DNA of 64,000 nucleotides from Sphagnum compactum (GCA_965153455.1 OZ234493.1:3906001-3970000); one strand, 5' to 3'; numbered from the stretch's first letter, positions 50,435 through 61,835 are shown. Notes: generated by a model not told the origin, from the letters alone. A program made the numbers and translations.

Positions 50435-52700
50435 TTTGCTCTACACATGCTATCGTTATATGTGCAACTGCACCTACAAATTAGTGCAGTACCACACATA
50501 AGAACCTCTTAGCATGACTGGCCCAATGAACATGGCATCAAGACATATCATCTGGACCATTTCCAGTCAAGGTCTATGAAACTGGATGATAGACATCTCC
50601 AATTTTTTGCCAATCTTAGAGCAATCTAAGAGTCAACCTCAAACTTGAAGAAAGAAGGGTAGACTTTTCCAAATTGTTACCACAGCCCCACAGGTCTGTT
50701 GTAAAAGCCTTTTTAAGTCAAGGCTGTCCACCTGGCATTCAACCCTAGTTCCCACAACCATCTGGTCTCTGCAACAGACACACACACACATCTACTCATC
50801 AATTGCATCCCAGGAGAAAGGCAGAGAAAAAAGTATTGAAAATATCTTGGTGGAACAATAAGCACACTGGAGGCATTCAGAAATCAAGACTGATCACTGT
50901 GACTGTGAACACCCAATCACCCAGTTCCTCCTGCAAACAATCACAAGCATAATTCTGGTTACACAATTCACTGTGGATGGTAAAGAATTCAAACAGCCAA
51001 AAATAAGACAAGGATTGCTAATGTGAAGTGATACCTCAGAGGAGGAGGTCGTGGATTTTAAGCTTGAAGAATTGAGAAAGTCCTCATAGACAGGAAGAAC
51101 ACATAAGTACACACACTGTATCCAGTGTCCAACTACACAGTTAAGAAGTATCTGTTTGAGTAATGACTACGCCCGTCTCAGTTTTTTTTGCAGCCCTTTT
51201 AAACCTGCACATGAACCATAAGATGGTAAAATGAGACTGAAGTTTGCAAAGAAATTGACATGCTGAATCATAAAATCACACATTGCATTGACACATAAAG
51301 AGGAAGAGCTGCATCCAATGACCTGCATGCAACTCCTAAATACAATTATCTATCTTGTCTTTACCCATAAGGCGACTGCTGTCATCATCAAATATGGATG
51401 GGCTTGCAGACTGCCTGGAACAGAAAAAAATCGGTAGCACAAATCTAACCCTTGGATCTTGGAAGCACCCTAGGTTCCCATGCTTTGAATGAACTGAGGA
51501 TTAACTGAGAAGGAACCTCCACTAGGGTTGGGCTGACTAAGTCCAAGTAGCAAGAAGAAACACACCATGTCTTGCCAAAAAACATGCACAAATCTTCACC
51601 CATACAGCTACTTTTCTGCTGGATTCGGAAGATGGGCAGTTTTCTAACAGCTGAAACCGGAGTACCAAGATTGCTCACAATCATATGCTGAGGACTTGTG
51701 AGCCCCTAGGCTTCGAACACCATATGTATAGCTACCAGAAGGCACGCACATTGTTTCAAACAACCATAACAGAAGATTGCTCCGAATCTTATGCCGCATT
51801 CTCTTAGGAGGCCCCCCATGGCTTTCACATTATGAATCACCGATATATATGATACAAGCCTTTTTCCCCTTCCTCCCTTGATCCTTCATGCCCTTCCCCG
51901 CCAGAGAAGAGACAGATCTAGATATTGAGTCATGACTCAACTGCTAACATCGAGTCAACCGCCAGTCGCACAGAGGAGGGAAGATGGTTCAATATACAAT
52001 AGGGCACCTATGCATTTAATGCTTGCAAATGCAAACACAGACCCACAAAACAAAAACAGGCACATACAATAATAGGGAAACAAAATCTCACATGGCATAC
52101 ACACGGGAAGGTAGAATCGTTGCGAGGGAGCCAGGCGCGCACGCTGATCATCATCTCCAGCTCCCAGCATCACCCATACACTTCATTTATTTAGGGTTTC
52201 GAGCGCCAAACCCTAATCCCATGAGAACCAAACCCTAACCACAAACAAGATGAAGAAAACGAAGACAAAAAAAAAACAAGAAAGACAAAGAAGACCAAGA
52301 AGAGGAAGTCGTCGACGACGACGAAGAAGAAGAAGAAGAAGAAGAAGAAGAAGATGATGATGATGATGATGAAAACAGAACAGAAATTCTTAAGATCCAG
52401 AAGGGTTAAAAAACCAAAGTTTTTAAAAAAAAATTTGATCTTAAGGTTTTTGGATTTTTTAAAGTCTTGTTTCTTTTCTGTGGAGAGCTGTAATGGGTTG
52501 TAAGAGTAAAAATTGGGTGTGCTTTTTGTTTGTGTGCGTGTGTGTACGCTCAAGGAAAAAAAGGAGTTGGGAGTGAAAGAGAGAGAGAGAGAGAAGAAGC
52601 ACAAGAAGCAACAGACGAAAAACAAGCCACTTTTTCGGTCAAGTCCAAATTTTCTGGTTGTGTTGTGCAGGACTGCAATTAGACCTAATAATTGATTTGA
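50435..52700 (-). promoter_or_regulatory. Probable 5' leader with introns and promoter of the ARID-ELM2 gene
   Basis: No conserved coding sequence over about 2.2 kb upstream of the start codon. A cluster of telo-box motifs (TTTAGGGTTTCG, CAAACCCTAATCC, CAAACCCTAACC) lies at 52,192-52,240. GAA and GAT trinucleotide runs occupy 52,310-52,370 and a GA run 52,580-52,595. These are typical of plant 5' UTR and core-promoter DNA; the exact start and introns are inferred. Confidence 0.4.
52310..52372. repeat. GAA/GAC/GAT trinucleotide microsatellite
   Basis: A compound run: GTCGTCGACGACGACG, then a GAA block, then a GAT block. Its reverse complement gives the artificial Phe/Ile-rich open frame on the minus strand. 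Confidence 0.9.
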
Positions 52701-52707
52701 TTCACAG

Positions 52708-52771
52708 GCAGGCAGGCAGGCAGGCAGGAGATGGTAGGTACCTACCTACCTACCTACCTACCTACCTACCC
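52708..52771. repeat. CAGG and CTAC tetranucleotide microsatellites, back to back
   Basis: A pure (GGCA)n run at 52,708-52,728 is separated by a short GGTAGGTACC palindromic join from a pure (CTAC)n run at about 52,740-52,770. GGTA...TACC at the junction could fold back. Confidence 0.92.
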
Positions 52772-52775
52772 TTTG

Positions 52776-52990
52776 GATGGATGAATTCTGGTTGGACTGG
52801 TTTGGTCACTTGTGGATGAATTCTGGTTGGACTGGTTTGGTCACTTGTGGATGAATTCTGGTTGGACTGGTTTGGTCACTTGTGGATGAATTCAGGTTGG
52901 ACTGGTTTCGTCACTTGTGGATGAATTCTGGTTGGACTGGTTGGACACTCTTATGGATGAATTCTGGTTGGTGGGTATGGAGTTTTCATC
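52776..52990. repeat. 35-bp minisatellite, six copies
   Basis: Units start with ATGAATTCTGGTTGGACTGG at 52,781, 52,816, 52,851, 52,886, 52,921 and 52,957; the first five are spaced exactly 35 bp and almost identical, the sixth is diverged. A TTTGGTCACTTGTGG segment completes the unit. It lies about 2.3 kb upstream of the ARID-ELM2 start codon. Confidence 0.93.
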
Positions 52991-53496
52991 CAGAACTGGT
53001 TCGGGTATCAGCCGGTTCTCTCTCTCTCAGAACTGGCCAGGTACCATCTAGGGGTCTACCCAAGCTGATACCCGCATGTCATGATAATATTCAGGTTGGG
53101 AACTGGTTCAGTCTTCTAAGAATTGAGGTACTTTTTTCTTTAATGATATATTTGGGAGGTTATATTGATAACCTCAAGTACGGTTCTTAGTTCTTAATAG
53201 GGATTAGGGTAGTTGTTTAGATTAAGGGTTAGGGCTTATGGCGGCTGAGTATAAATTAGGGTGCCCGTCGAGGTTTTAGCGATAGATCAGGGTTTAAGTG
53301 GGTTTGTAAGTTTAGGGTTTAACATTTTTGTTTATAAACAAGGGGAACAACTCACTCATTCAAGGTAAGTGTTTTTTTTTTGCTTTGTGCTTCTTGCTTT
53401 TGTGTGTATTTCCTTTTGATTGTGTTTTTGTTTCATTGCTTGTTGTTGCAACTATAGGGAGGAAGCTTCGATTGAAGCTTTTGGGTGGTTTTCATT

Positions 53497-53805
53497 TTGT
53501 GAGTTTTTGCTCTCAATGCTCCTCGTTCTGTGAGCTCTTGCTCTCGGCACTCCTCATTTTATGTTCTTGCTCTAGGTGCCTCTCACTCTATGAGTTCTTA
53601 CTTTTGGCACTCCTTCCTCTATGTTCTTGTTGTGTTCTTGCTTTGGGTGTTTTTTGTTTTGTGTGTTTTTTGCTCTGGGCGCTCCTTGTTCTGTGCGCCC
53701 TCGCGCTAAGCATTCCTTGCTATGTGAGCTCTTGCTCTTGACACTCTTCGTTTTATGTTTTTGTTCTAAGCACTCTTCACTCTATGTGCTCTTGTTTTGG
53801 GCATA
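53497..53805. repeat. ~31-bp degenerate minisatellite, about ten copies
   Basis: Units follow the pattern TGTGAGCTCTTGCTCT, a variable triplet, GCACTCCTC, then TTCTA/TTTTA, with 28-40 bp spacing. The array generates a Cys/Leu-rich open frame on + (53,328-53,741) that I regard as a by-product. It sits directly before the second hAT relic. Confidence 0.8.
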
Positions 53806-53880
53806 GGAAGAAAACATGAGATTAATCTTTAAGAAATTGCATGAATAGAAAGTGAAATGAAGGCCCAATGGAAGAAATTC

Positions 53881-55610
53881 TCCTACTTGGGTCTTTTTTT
53901 TTTGCATTAACGATGAGTCAAAAGTTGATGTGGAAATCCACAAATCATGCATTATATGTTATGTTATGAAACTAATAAGATTTGCAACATTAAAATGGAG
54001 AACTAGGTTGAGGAAAGGATCTGTTTCATATTTCAAGAATAATGGGATAATTGTTTTCAAAAAACATGTGGATGCAAACCATAATTTAATTGCAAGGACC
54101 TTTGAAGAGGAAATGAATAACAACATAAAAAATCCTCTGCAAAGGCAACTTGCAAAGAAGGGAGCCACAGTAACTAGAAGTGAAATCTCTAAGTTCTTTG
54201 GGGCCATAAATCCTTACAAAAAGGATAATGTGCACCAAAAAAATTTTTGGAAAAAATTAGATCTTCTTGCTGTAAATAGTCATTTATCCATTAAATTTGT
54301 TGAAAGTATGTGGTTGAAACATATGGTATTATAGTTGTGCCCTTGTGTAATTTTCCCTTCCAGAAAAATGTTTAACGAAGTGGTGTTATAGGGCTTGGTA
54401 GAGAAAATCAAACAAACATATGTTTTACCAATTTTGGCAAAATGTGTGTCTACCACAAGTTTCGACTTATGGATGTCCAAAGGGGCACATGACATTTTTG
54501 CATTAGTAGTTTTTTTTTTAGGATGGGATTGGATGTCAAAACATATATAACGATTGGATTGTTTAAGGCTTTTGAAACTTCAAGACAAGAATTGGCAAAC
54601 ATCCTCAAAAATCTTTTAAAACGATATGGATTAACAAAAAAAATAATTACCTATGTAAAAGACAAAGGGTTAATATGAATGCCATAACAATTGCCTTAGA
54701 AACAGTTGTCAATTGTGAAGCATTGGGTGTAATCTAAACTGTTCAAAGCACATGCTTTGAACAGGCCTTCTTAAAGGCTTGTCAACATGCAATCAAAAAT
54801 GAAAGAGTTTGTAAGAGAATATGTTTCCATAAAGTCTGTTCAAACAAATTTGTAGAAATGTATTACATGCCCAAAAAAGTTAAGAAAAGGAAGGCAAAAA
54901 TGGATGAAGGCTTACATTAGTGCAAGCCTAAAACCTAGAAAATTGAATACACCAATTAAAACAAGGTAAAATACAACTTCTTTTTGTTTTTTAAAAATCT
55001 TAATTTGCATTCTTTTGTCAATTTGTTAGCATATGATTATCTAATTTTAAATTTCACTTGTGCACATTTGCAAGCAAGGTGATAATGTTTCAAGAAACAT
55101 TTCTATATTGTGAAGTTATTGTTTTGTTTACAATATGCAAGCTTGGCCTTGAATTACAAGCCGTGTACCTCCTCCCCTTACATGCATATATCATAAATCA
55201 TTGTAAACATTGTCACCAATTGTAATTTAGTTACACCTTGAACTAATCCAAAGGTTGATGGTTGTTAAGTGATGCCTTACAAACAACCATATCTTTTAAG
55301 TCAAAAAGAAGAAATGAACATATCTTCCTATGTTGGATGCATTTGTTGATGATGATTCTAGTTTAGATGTTGAGATAAGAATTTATTTTTTTGCAAGGAA
55401 CATGAAAAGGGAGGTTGTTAGGGTCATTGATTCTTTCCTCTCCTCCTTAACAAAATATGATAAGAAGAAAATTTAGGGTTTAAGGTTTAGGGCTCACAAT
55501 ATGCTAGCCCTAATGTTGGATCCTAAATTAAAAAGTCTTCAAACAGAAAAAAAAAAAATATTATCCCCTTGCTAATATACTTTACCAATTTGAAAAAATT
55601 GTCAATTACA
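53881..55610 (+). pseudogene. Degenerate hAT-superfamily transposase (relic 2)
   Basis: 53,930-54,334 is an open N-terminal part with a C-x-x-C pair (CIIC), FKKHVDANH and SEISKFFGAINPYKKD, as in plant hAT proteins with a BED-type finger. After frameshifts, 54,440-54,540 reads SFDLWMSKGAHDIFAL, the hAT block around the first catalytic aspartate, and about 54,650 reads YVKDKG, matching the second acidic block (usually YVKDEGSN). Further segments through 55,600 (for example near 55,490-55,520, ALMLDPKLKSL after a frame change) follow family order. Multiple stops and indels make it inactive. It belongs to a different hAT lineage from the 5.2-kb relic. Termini were not found. Confidence 0.72.
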
Positions 55611-55619
55611 ACTTTAAAA

Positions 55620-56300
55620 ATTTTTGAAAAATTTAATCTTTGTGTATAAGAATTGGCCTAATGATGTAAAGGTTGGTTGCAAGGCCCATTCCATGATTCC
55701 ATTTTTCCCGATTATAATTTCATCACATGTTTTTCTCTTATATTTGTTTTTGATTTTCATGTTTGTTTTAGTCTTCTTGTACATAATATGGAAAATATGG
55801 AGATTTTGCTTAATCTCTATGCAAATAAAACCCTTTGATGTATACAAATCAGGTCCCTCTCAGCAGGCAGCAGCATAATTGCACTGTGACCGTCGGGAGG
55901 ACACAAATGGAAAAGATTTGACTCCCCCTTGATTCTCTCTCTTTGTTAGTGTCTCCTCCCATCCACCACCCAAAACATGTTTAATACTTTTTAACTATCT
56001 TTACAACACTAATCTACTGGTACGTACTAGCCAATAATACAATTTTTTTCTTCATATAAGTGCACACTTGCTTACCAAAAGCAAAGCAATATAATTGCAG
56101 CCGTGTTTGTCGCTCCTTCCCAACAAGCTCTGATGGAAAACCCGGAGCCCCCAAAGCAAACCTGCTGTTGCATATACATTGTTATCTTTGAATTGTGGTC
56201 CCGTGAATGCATCTCCCTGCTAGAAACCAGACCCAGCAGTGAATCCATCTCTTGTTGAAATTGTTGTAAATACACAGACATATATATGCCACCGGGTAGG
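55620..56300. other. Spacer between hAT relic 2 and the GARP gene
   Basis: AT-rich on the left, becoming more balanced toward the right, where the 3' UTR of the minus-strand GARP gene should lie. Nothing else recognised. Confidence 0.5.
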
Positions 56301-56302
56301 CA

Positions 56303-59300
56303 TCACAGTTGATCAGCAGCAGCAGCAGCAGCCTGGGGCTTGATTTGGATTTGGCTTTCTTCTTCTCTGTCACCACTCCCTGTTTCTAATGGTCTTCCTT
56401 TCCAACTGGTGCTGTCTGACTTTCCTTCCTCACCACCACTGTCATATTGGTACCCCACACCACTTGACACCGGATTTGTTACTTGCAAAGGTGCCTGTAA
56501 CAGCAGCCCAAAGCAGTAGCCCAAAGCAGTTGAAAATAGAATATCAGTCCAAAACTGACAAAACTTGAAAGTCCATTGATTCTGGGCTGGTTATCACATC
56601 AAACTCCCTATTCATAGACTGCATCCAGCAGAATGCTTGAACATTTTCAAACCTAAAACCCTACGTCCAATCATCAAGTCAGAATCTTCATTGGTAGGAA
56701 AAAATTTGTATCCTATTCATAATGTTAGGACCATTCAAAGAAAGGACATCTAATTGTTGTCTTTGATGTCTGACTTTCATAGACCTTTTCGCAGGCTTCA
56801 AGGCTCTACCTGTGGTGAGGTTTGAGACTGAGAGACTGCTTGCTGTGATTGTGGACAGTCAGGCTCTTGCATCTGCGGCTTATTTTCAGACCTCCTGTTG
56901 TTGTTGAAGTTGGCAAAGTGGTCTTGTGGAAGGGTGGACTTGCAGTAGCTTGAATATTGGGGTGAATGATGGCTGGCTGAAGGATTATACACTCCTGCAG
57001 CTGCTGTTTGTGCAGCAGCAGCAGCAGCTGCCACATAGTCAGGGCCAGGACCCCAGATGGTCCCCAACACCACCAGTTGAGGTGCATGTGCAGATGCAGA
57101 CTGCGGTGGTGGGCTTGGTCTTCGTGTGTGCAGACGATATTTCTGCAGAGCTCATAAACCCACCTACCTCTTGTCAGCACAGCACAAACATTCAAAGCTC
57201 CTGATATAAATGGAGTACACTCAGTACAACAGGTTTTTCCTCTTAAGAGTACCTGCAGGTGGCTCTTCACTTCATCATTGGTAAGGCCATCCACTTTCAT
57301 GAGCTCTCTAATCTGCTTCGGTGTGGCAACTGCATCAATGCAAAGTGAAACCCTTCAAGGCACTGTAGGCTTCTACCTACAGACTACACCTAATGTGTGC
57401 TATGGCACTTTTCATCAGGCAATGTGAGTATTCCTTAATCTCTCTCTCTCTCTCTCTCTCTCTATTTTAAAGATTTTTTCAAATGAAGCCCTTAGAACAA
57501 CCTGCAACAGTCACATGCGGAAATGGAAGCATTGCACAGGCAACTACCCATATTAAAAGTCCTTCATGATGATGGAAGTCCAGGATGTCAAATACACAAG
57601 GGAAGGAAAAATTGAGGGAAAGAAGCTACAAGAAGCAAATGGCAAAGTGTAACTTCAGAAGTTGGAACTACCTTGGGAGCCACCGAGTTGCTGAAGTGCA
57701 CAGACAAAGCGCTGGTGAAGCTCAGGGGACCAACACCTGCAGACAGAAGATACATAGTCAGAATCAAGCATCTCCATCATAGCTTGTTTGCTGTATTAGT
57801 GCTAGACTTTCAGAATGCTTGGAGGAGCCCATCTCTCCAGAAGGAATTCTACAGCAGGATGTTCAAATTTTAGAAAGAGAACTTAATGTTCTGGAATGTA
57901 AGAACCAAATCTGGCCTGAAAATATGCCTGACACACCATTGAAAAAACAAATGAACAAATGAACAATGGAACTACAAGAGATGGTGTCACAGAAGGAAAA
58001 TTCTACCTCCGTGCCTTGCGCTGGGACTGACTGCCACCTTCACTGCAGGTACTCCCAGCACCTGACACTACATTTATCAAAGGCCTCTTCATGCAACCCT
58101 GAGCATTCACCTCTTGAGTGCTCAGACCAGCATCAATGCCTCCAACCTCCGACTCTGCCACCAGAAATGCCTGGCCTTCAAGACCAGGCAGCTGCTGGAC
58201 AGATGAGAGGCTTAGATTAGCACCATTGCTTGTCACAGGATTAGATTGTGACACAACAGCAGGGGGGGTAAGCTGTTTCTTTCTTGTGAATGGTAGAAAT
58301 GCACCAGTTGGTCGTTGCTTTGAGCTCAAGAGGAGCCTCGAGCTTTCAATTGAACCATTTGCCTGCTCCACTCTTGTACATTCCCCTTGTCCACACCTGT
58401 CTTCTGGTGACAAATCCTTCTGCAGAAATGAATCCAGGAATGTAGATCGTCAGGAGACTTGTCTCTTCCTCTCAAGCAGGAACACAAAAAGGGCTACTGC
58501 AGCCTGAGAAGAAAGAATCCTTCATTTAGAAATACTGCAAAACCAAATTTTAGTCCAATTCTCCAACACCAATCTGTGAGTAACTCTCCATCTCCCCACA
58601 AAAGGACCCAACAGAATGTTCAACAAAATCTCAAACTAAGATTGCTGGAATGTCATGTGTTCTAGATTGGCAGCACCAGGACTCCTGCAAAATCTGGGCA
58701 CATGAACCAAAACTCGACTCTTAGAGCTAGATCCTTGGAAGATGGGATGTGAGCTGAAACTGCAGACCTCATTGCGAGCCTCTGCTATTGCTGCATGCCG
58801 AGTCCAAAGCTGGGCTTCAGCCATCCATGCAGGCCTTCCAATATCAATCCCACAAGTTCGCTCAACTTGTCGATCTCCTTCCTCATCCCTCCCCAACAAC
58901 TGATCTCCTCCTTGTAATCTCTCCAATCGCCTCTTCTTAAGAGGCATGAATTCCTTGAGCACCAGTTTGTTATTATCATTTGGGCTCGAAACATTGCTCT
59001 GTGACTTCTCAGGGGTGCTGCACCGAAGCTGTAGAGGTTGTTGGGGTGTTCCTGGAGCCGGTTGCATCTCTTCCAACTGCTCCTTTGACTTTGCAATAGC
59101 TGTGGGAATAGGATGCAAAGAGCTCTGTTAGTAACGTTTTTGCAACAGTAGTACTCTGACAGCTCTGTTGCTACTACATTAGATTCAAAAGACTCCCCAA
59201 AGTTTGAATCTTTCATGGCAACTTTCAAAGTTGGAATCTTTCAAAAGATGGACATTCTGGACAAGCGAACCAAAAGGGCTATTGAGAAAAGATGCCTTCT

Positions 59301-59491
59301 TCAAGGAGTTGCATGCACAGAGGTAGCTCGCGCTTGAAAGCTTCAATCTTGCGCTGCTCGTCTTCGAGAGCTTGTATGCGACCCAACTGGTTGTTTACCA
59401 ATGGGTTCCTGACTTCCGAGCTTGTAATTGTAGATGCACTGCTGGGTGCTTGAGTTTGGCAGCCTAAGGAGAGGTCAGGTGGAGAGGCCAT
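56303..59491 (-). CDS. HHO: NIGT1/HHO-type GARP transcriptional repressor
   Basis: Seven exons join in phase: 59296-59491, 58768-59099, 58007-58419, 57672-57736, 57253-57329, 56810-57142 and 56303-56494, about 535 residues. The N-terminus has an EAR-like DLSLG, then the family helix (about 36-67: [27 protein letters not shown]). Exon 2 keeps the KEFMPLKK and AWMAEAQLW blocks; exon 3 has GAFLPFTR. The GARP (Myb-like) DNA-binding domain spans about 310-369: [58 protein letters not shown]. Two Ala runs lie in the C-terminal half. Arabidopsis HRS1/HHO proteins repress nitrate- and phosphate-starvation genes, so a nutrient-response repressor is likely. The first intron appears to use a GC donor. 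The start ATG opens the conserved leader and EAR-like motif. Confidence 0.93.
57438..57464. repeat. CT dinucleotide microsatellite in a GARP-gene intron
   Basis: A pure (CT)n run of about 26 bases inside the intron between exons 4 and 5 of the GARP gene. Confidence 0.95.
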
Positions 59492-60635
59492 GGTTGTTGC
59501 AGACTTGCCACAGCCACAATAATACTATCAATGTCTCTTCAGCAGCATCCTGTTTGCACACTGGGCATGATGTGCGAAGAAAGCTCTTCAATGTGCCTGA
59601 AACAGAGCAAGTCTTAATCCAATGTGCAGAGGAGAGACAGTATCCAAAGAGTCTGAATGCGACATAGACTTTTTTTTGAGTTTGCAATTGAGGTGAACTC
59701 CAGTTCAGGGAGAAGACTACTACAGTTGCTACAAGAACGCAAGTTCTGTGTCTGCTGCCCTCCCATGCATTCTAACCCATGGCTGCAGTTCTGCTTGCAA
59801 TGCTGCAAGATTGCAGCCACATTGGAAACGTTGATGACTACAGATTTGGAAGCTATCGCTTATTGACGGAGGCATTACAAACCACATGATTCTGCAACGA
59901 CGATGACTAGTAAGATGGAACAGATCTCAAAACTCTCTTGAAAACCAGAAACCACTAGTTTCTCACAACTCTCTTGGCACTAGTTTTCCCAGAACTGCTC
60001 GTACTGGTAGACAAGACCAAAAACAAAAAGACCACAAAAATACTAGTCCAACGCTCTCAGATTGACGACAAACTCGTAACATACAAAAAGTCCTCACACA
60101 GTCATCAGAGCGAGTTTTCTGCCGAAATGAGGTGAGAATCGAGATCAGACAGAAAGCCACAACACAGAAACGCGCAAAGAAGAGAATGAGAGATGTAACT
60201 CACCAGCTCCAAAACATGCACCGAAATAGAGAAAAGAATTACGTCGTCGATGGCTCATCGATTTTTGAACGCTCACAGATCATCATCGTTCACAACGTTT
60301 TCTCCTCCTCCTCCTCCTCAGCATCCTCCGCAAGAAGGGAACCGCACATTGCAAGCTCCAATTCTCGTGTTTTCCAGCTTCATCGCAGTTCCGTAACCAG
60401 ACTCTTCAATAGTTTCCCAATAATATTCTCATCAAGATCATCTGAATCCTAAGATCATAGTAGAGGTCATTCGACTCCGTGTTCTTTCAAAGCAAAATAG
60501 ATGTATCATCAAGTTGCGCTACCTTGCTGCACGCGACTTGCAGCTATCTCAAAATTTCCTTCACTCATGATCATCCTGCATACACAAACAATACAATACA
60601 ACAGATAAATTATCCATCAAAATCAACTTACTACT
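59492..60635 (-). promoter_or_regulatory. Probable 5' leader and promoter of the GARP gene
   Basis: No conserved coding sequence upstream of the GARP start. A CTC trinucleotide run at 60,301-60,320 and pyrimidine-rich minus-strand composition are typical of 5' UTRs. The transcription start is not determinable from sequence alone. Confidence 0.35.
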
Positions 60636-60637
60636 AC

Positions 60638-61395
60638 ACAAGCATCCACCACGACGCACTCACTCGCTCAAATCCTGTTGCAATGGTGAGAAAAAAAGAC
60701 GCAAAAAATGATATTGATCATCAAAGCCGCCATTCTTGCTCACAATAACATCGACCTCAAAGGGGCCAAAACCAAAACAAAAATACGGGAAAAAAAACTC
60801 TGAATCTTTCGTAGTTCTACTCTACTAAACAAGCATCCACAACGACACTGAATCTTTCATAATGTTACTCTACTAAACAAGCATCCACCGCGACGAATTC
60901 ACTCGCTAAAATCCTGTTGCAATGGCGAGAAAAACAGACGGGAAGAAGTCATATCATCATAGCCGCCATTCTTGATAATAATAACTCAATCTCAAAGGGG
61001 CCAAAACAAAACACTGAATCTCTCATAATAGGTATTATTCTACTAAACGAGCATCCACAAAGACGAATTCACTCGCTAAAATCCTGTTGCGACGGCGAGA
61101 AAAACAGACGGGAAAAATCATATCATAGCAGCCGCCATTCTTGGACATAGTAACATCGATCTCAAAGAGTCCCCCCCGAAAAAAGAAAAAAACTAAAAAA
61201 ACTAAAACCAAAACCAAAACAACGAAAAGAAAACACTCGATCTGTCAATGCTTATAAGCATCCACGACGATGCAGTTTCTCACTAAAATCCTGTTGTCAA
61301 TGGTGAGAAAAACAGACGGGCAAAAGAGCATTACCATCGTGATCATCAAAGGCGCCGACGTTCTTGACCATTATAACATCGATCTCCTCCTGAAG
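60638..61395. repeat. Dispersed tandem repeat, ~130-bp unit, four long copies and one short
   Basis: Long units begin at GCATCCAC at about 60,642, 60,881, 61,051 and 61,257; a short truncated unit begins near 60,830. Shared order: GCATCCACNACGACG, CTCACTCGCTAAAATCCTGT, TGCAATGGNGAGAAAAACAG, ACGGG, ATCATA, GCCGCCATTCTTG, then ACATCGATCTCAAAG. Copies differ by point changes and small indels, so the array is moderately old. It lies about 1.1-1.9 kb upstream of the GARP start codon. Confidence 0.88.
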
Positions 61396-61774
61396 AGAAG
61401 GGGAAAAAAACCCGGAAAAATACACCCAAAAAGAAAGGAAAAAAGAAGAAATTACGTAGTCTTAGATTTTTCTGCCGATTTGTTTCATGCACAGAAGGAG
61501 ATGAAGGTGGCGAATGTGACCGTAAAATCCGCCATCTTTTCTTTTTTCTTTTTCCTTGGTTTTCTTTCTCTGTGTCTCTCTTCGTCTCCTCCAGCAGCTT
61601 GAATGGATTTGTTGTTGAAAAGCTCGTGAGTAGCATCCAAAGGAAGGTGTCAGAGTATATCTCAGCGAACGAAATGGGATTCTTCTGCAACAACAACAAC
61701 AACAAACACATACACGAAGGAAACGAAGAAGAATAAACCTTCCGACTTTCTTCGAATCTTTGAAATGCTCGTTG

Positions 61775-61835
61775 CTGCTACCTACCTCCCTAGTACCTAC
61801 CTACCTAGTTACTTACGTACCTAAGTACTTACCTA
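61775..61835. repeat. CTAC/CTTAC tetranucleotide cluster
   Basis: CTACCTACCTCCCTAGTACC followed by further CTAC, CTTA and GTAC units. Imperfect microsatellite of the same family as those at 2.2, 52.7 and 62.75 kb. Confidence 0.8.

Noticed and set aside
53205-53325. Interstitial telomere array
   Set aside because: Several TTAGGG/TTTAGGG-like words occur but never in uninterrupted tandem; better described as scattered telo-box-like motifs.
53328-53741. Cys/Leu-rich open frame that looks like a membrane protein
   Set aside because: It is produced by the 31-bp pyrimidine-rich minisatellite; hydrophobicity comes from CTT/CTC/TGC codons in the repeat.
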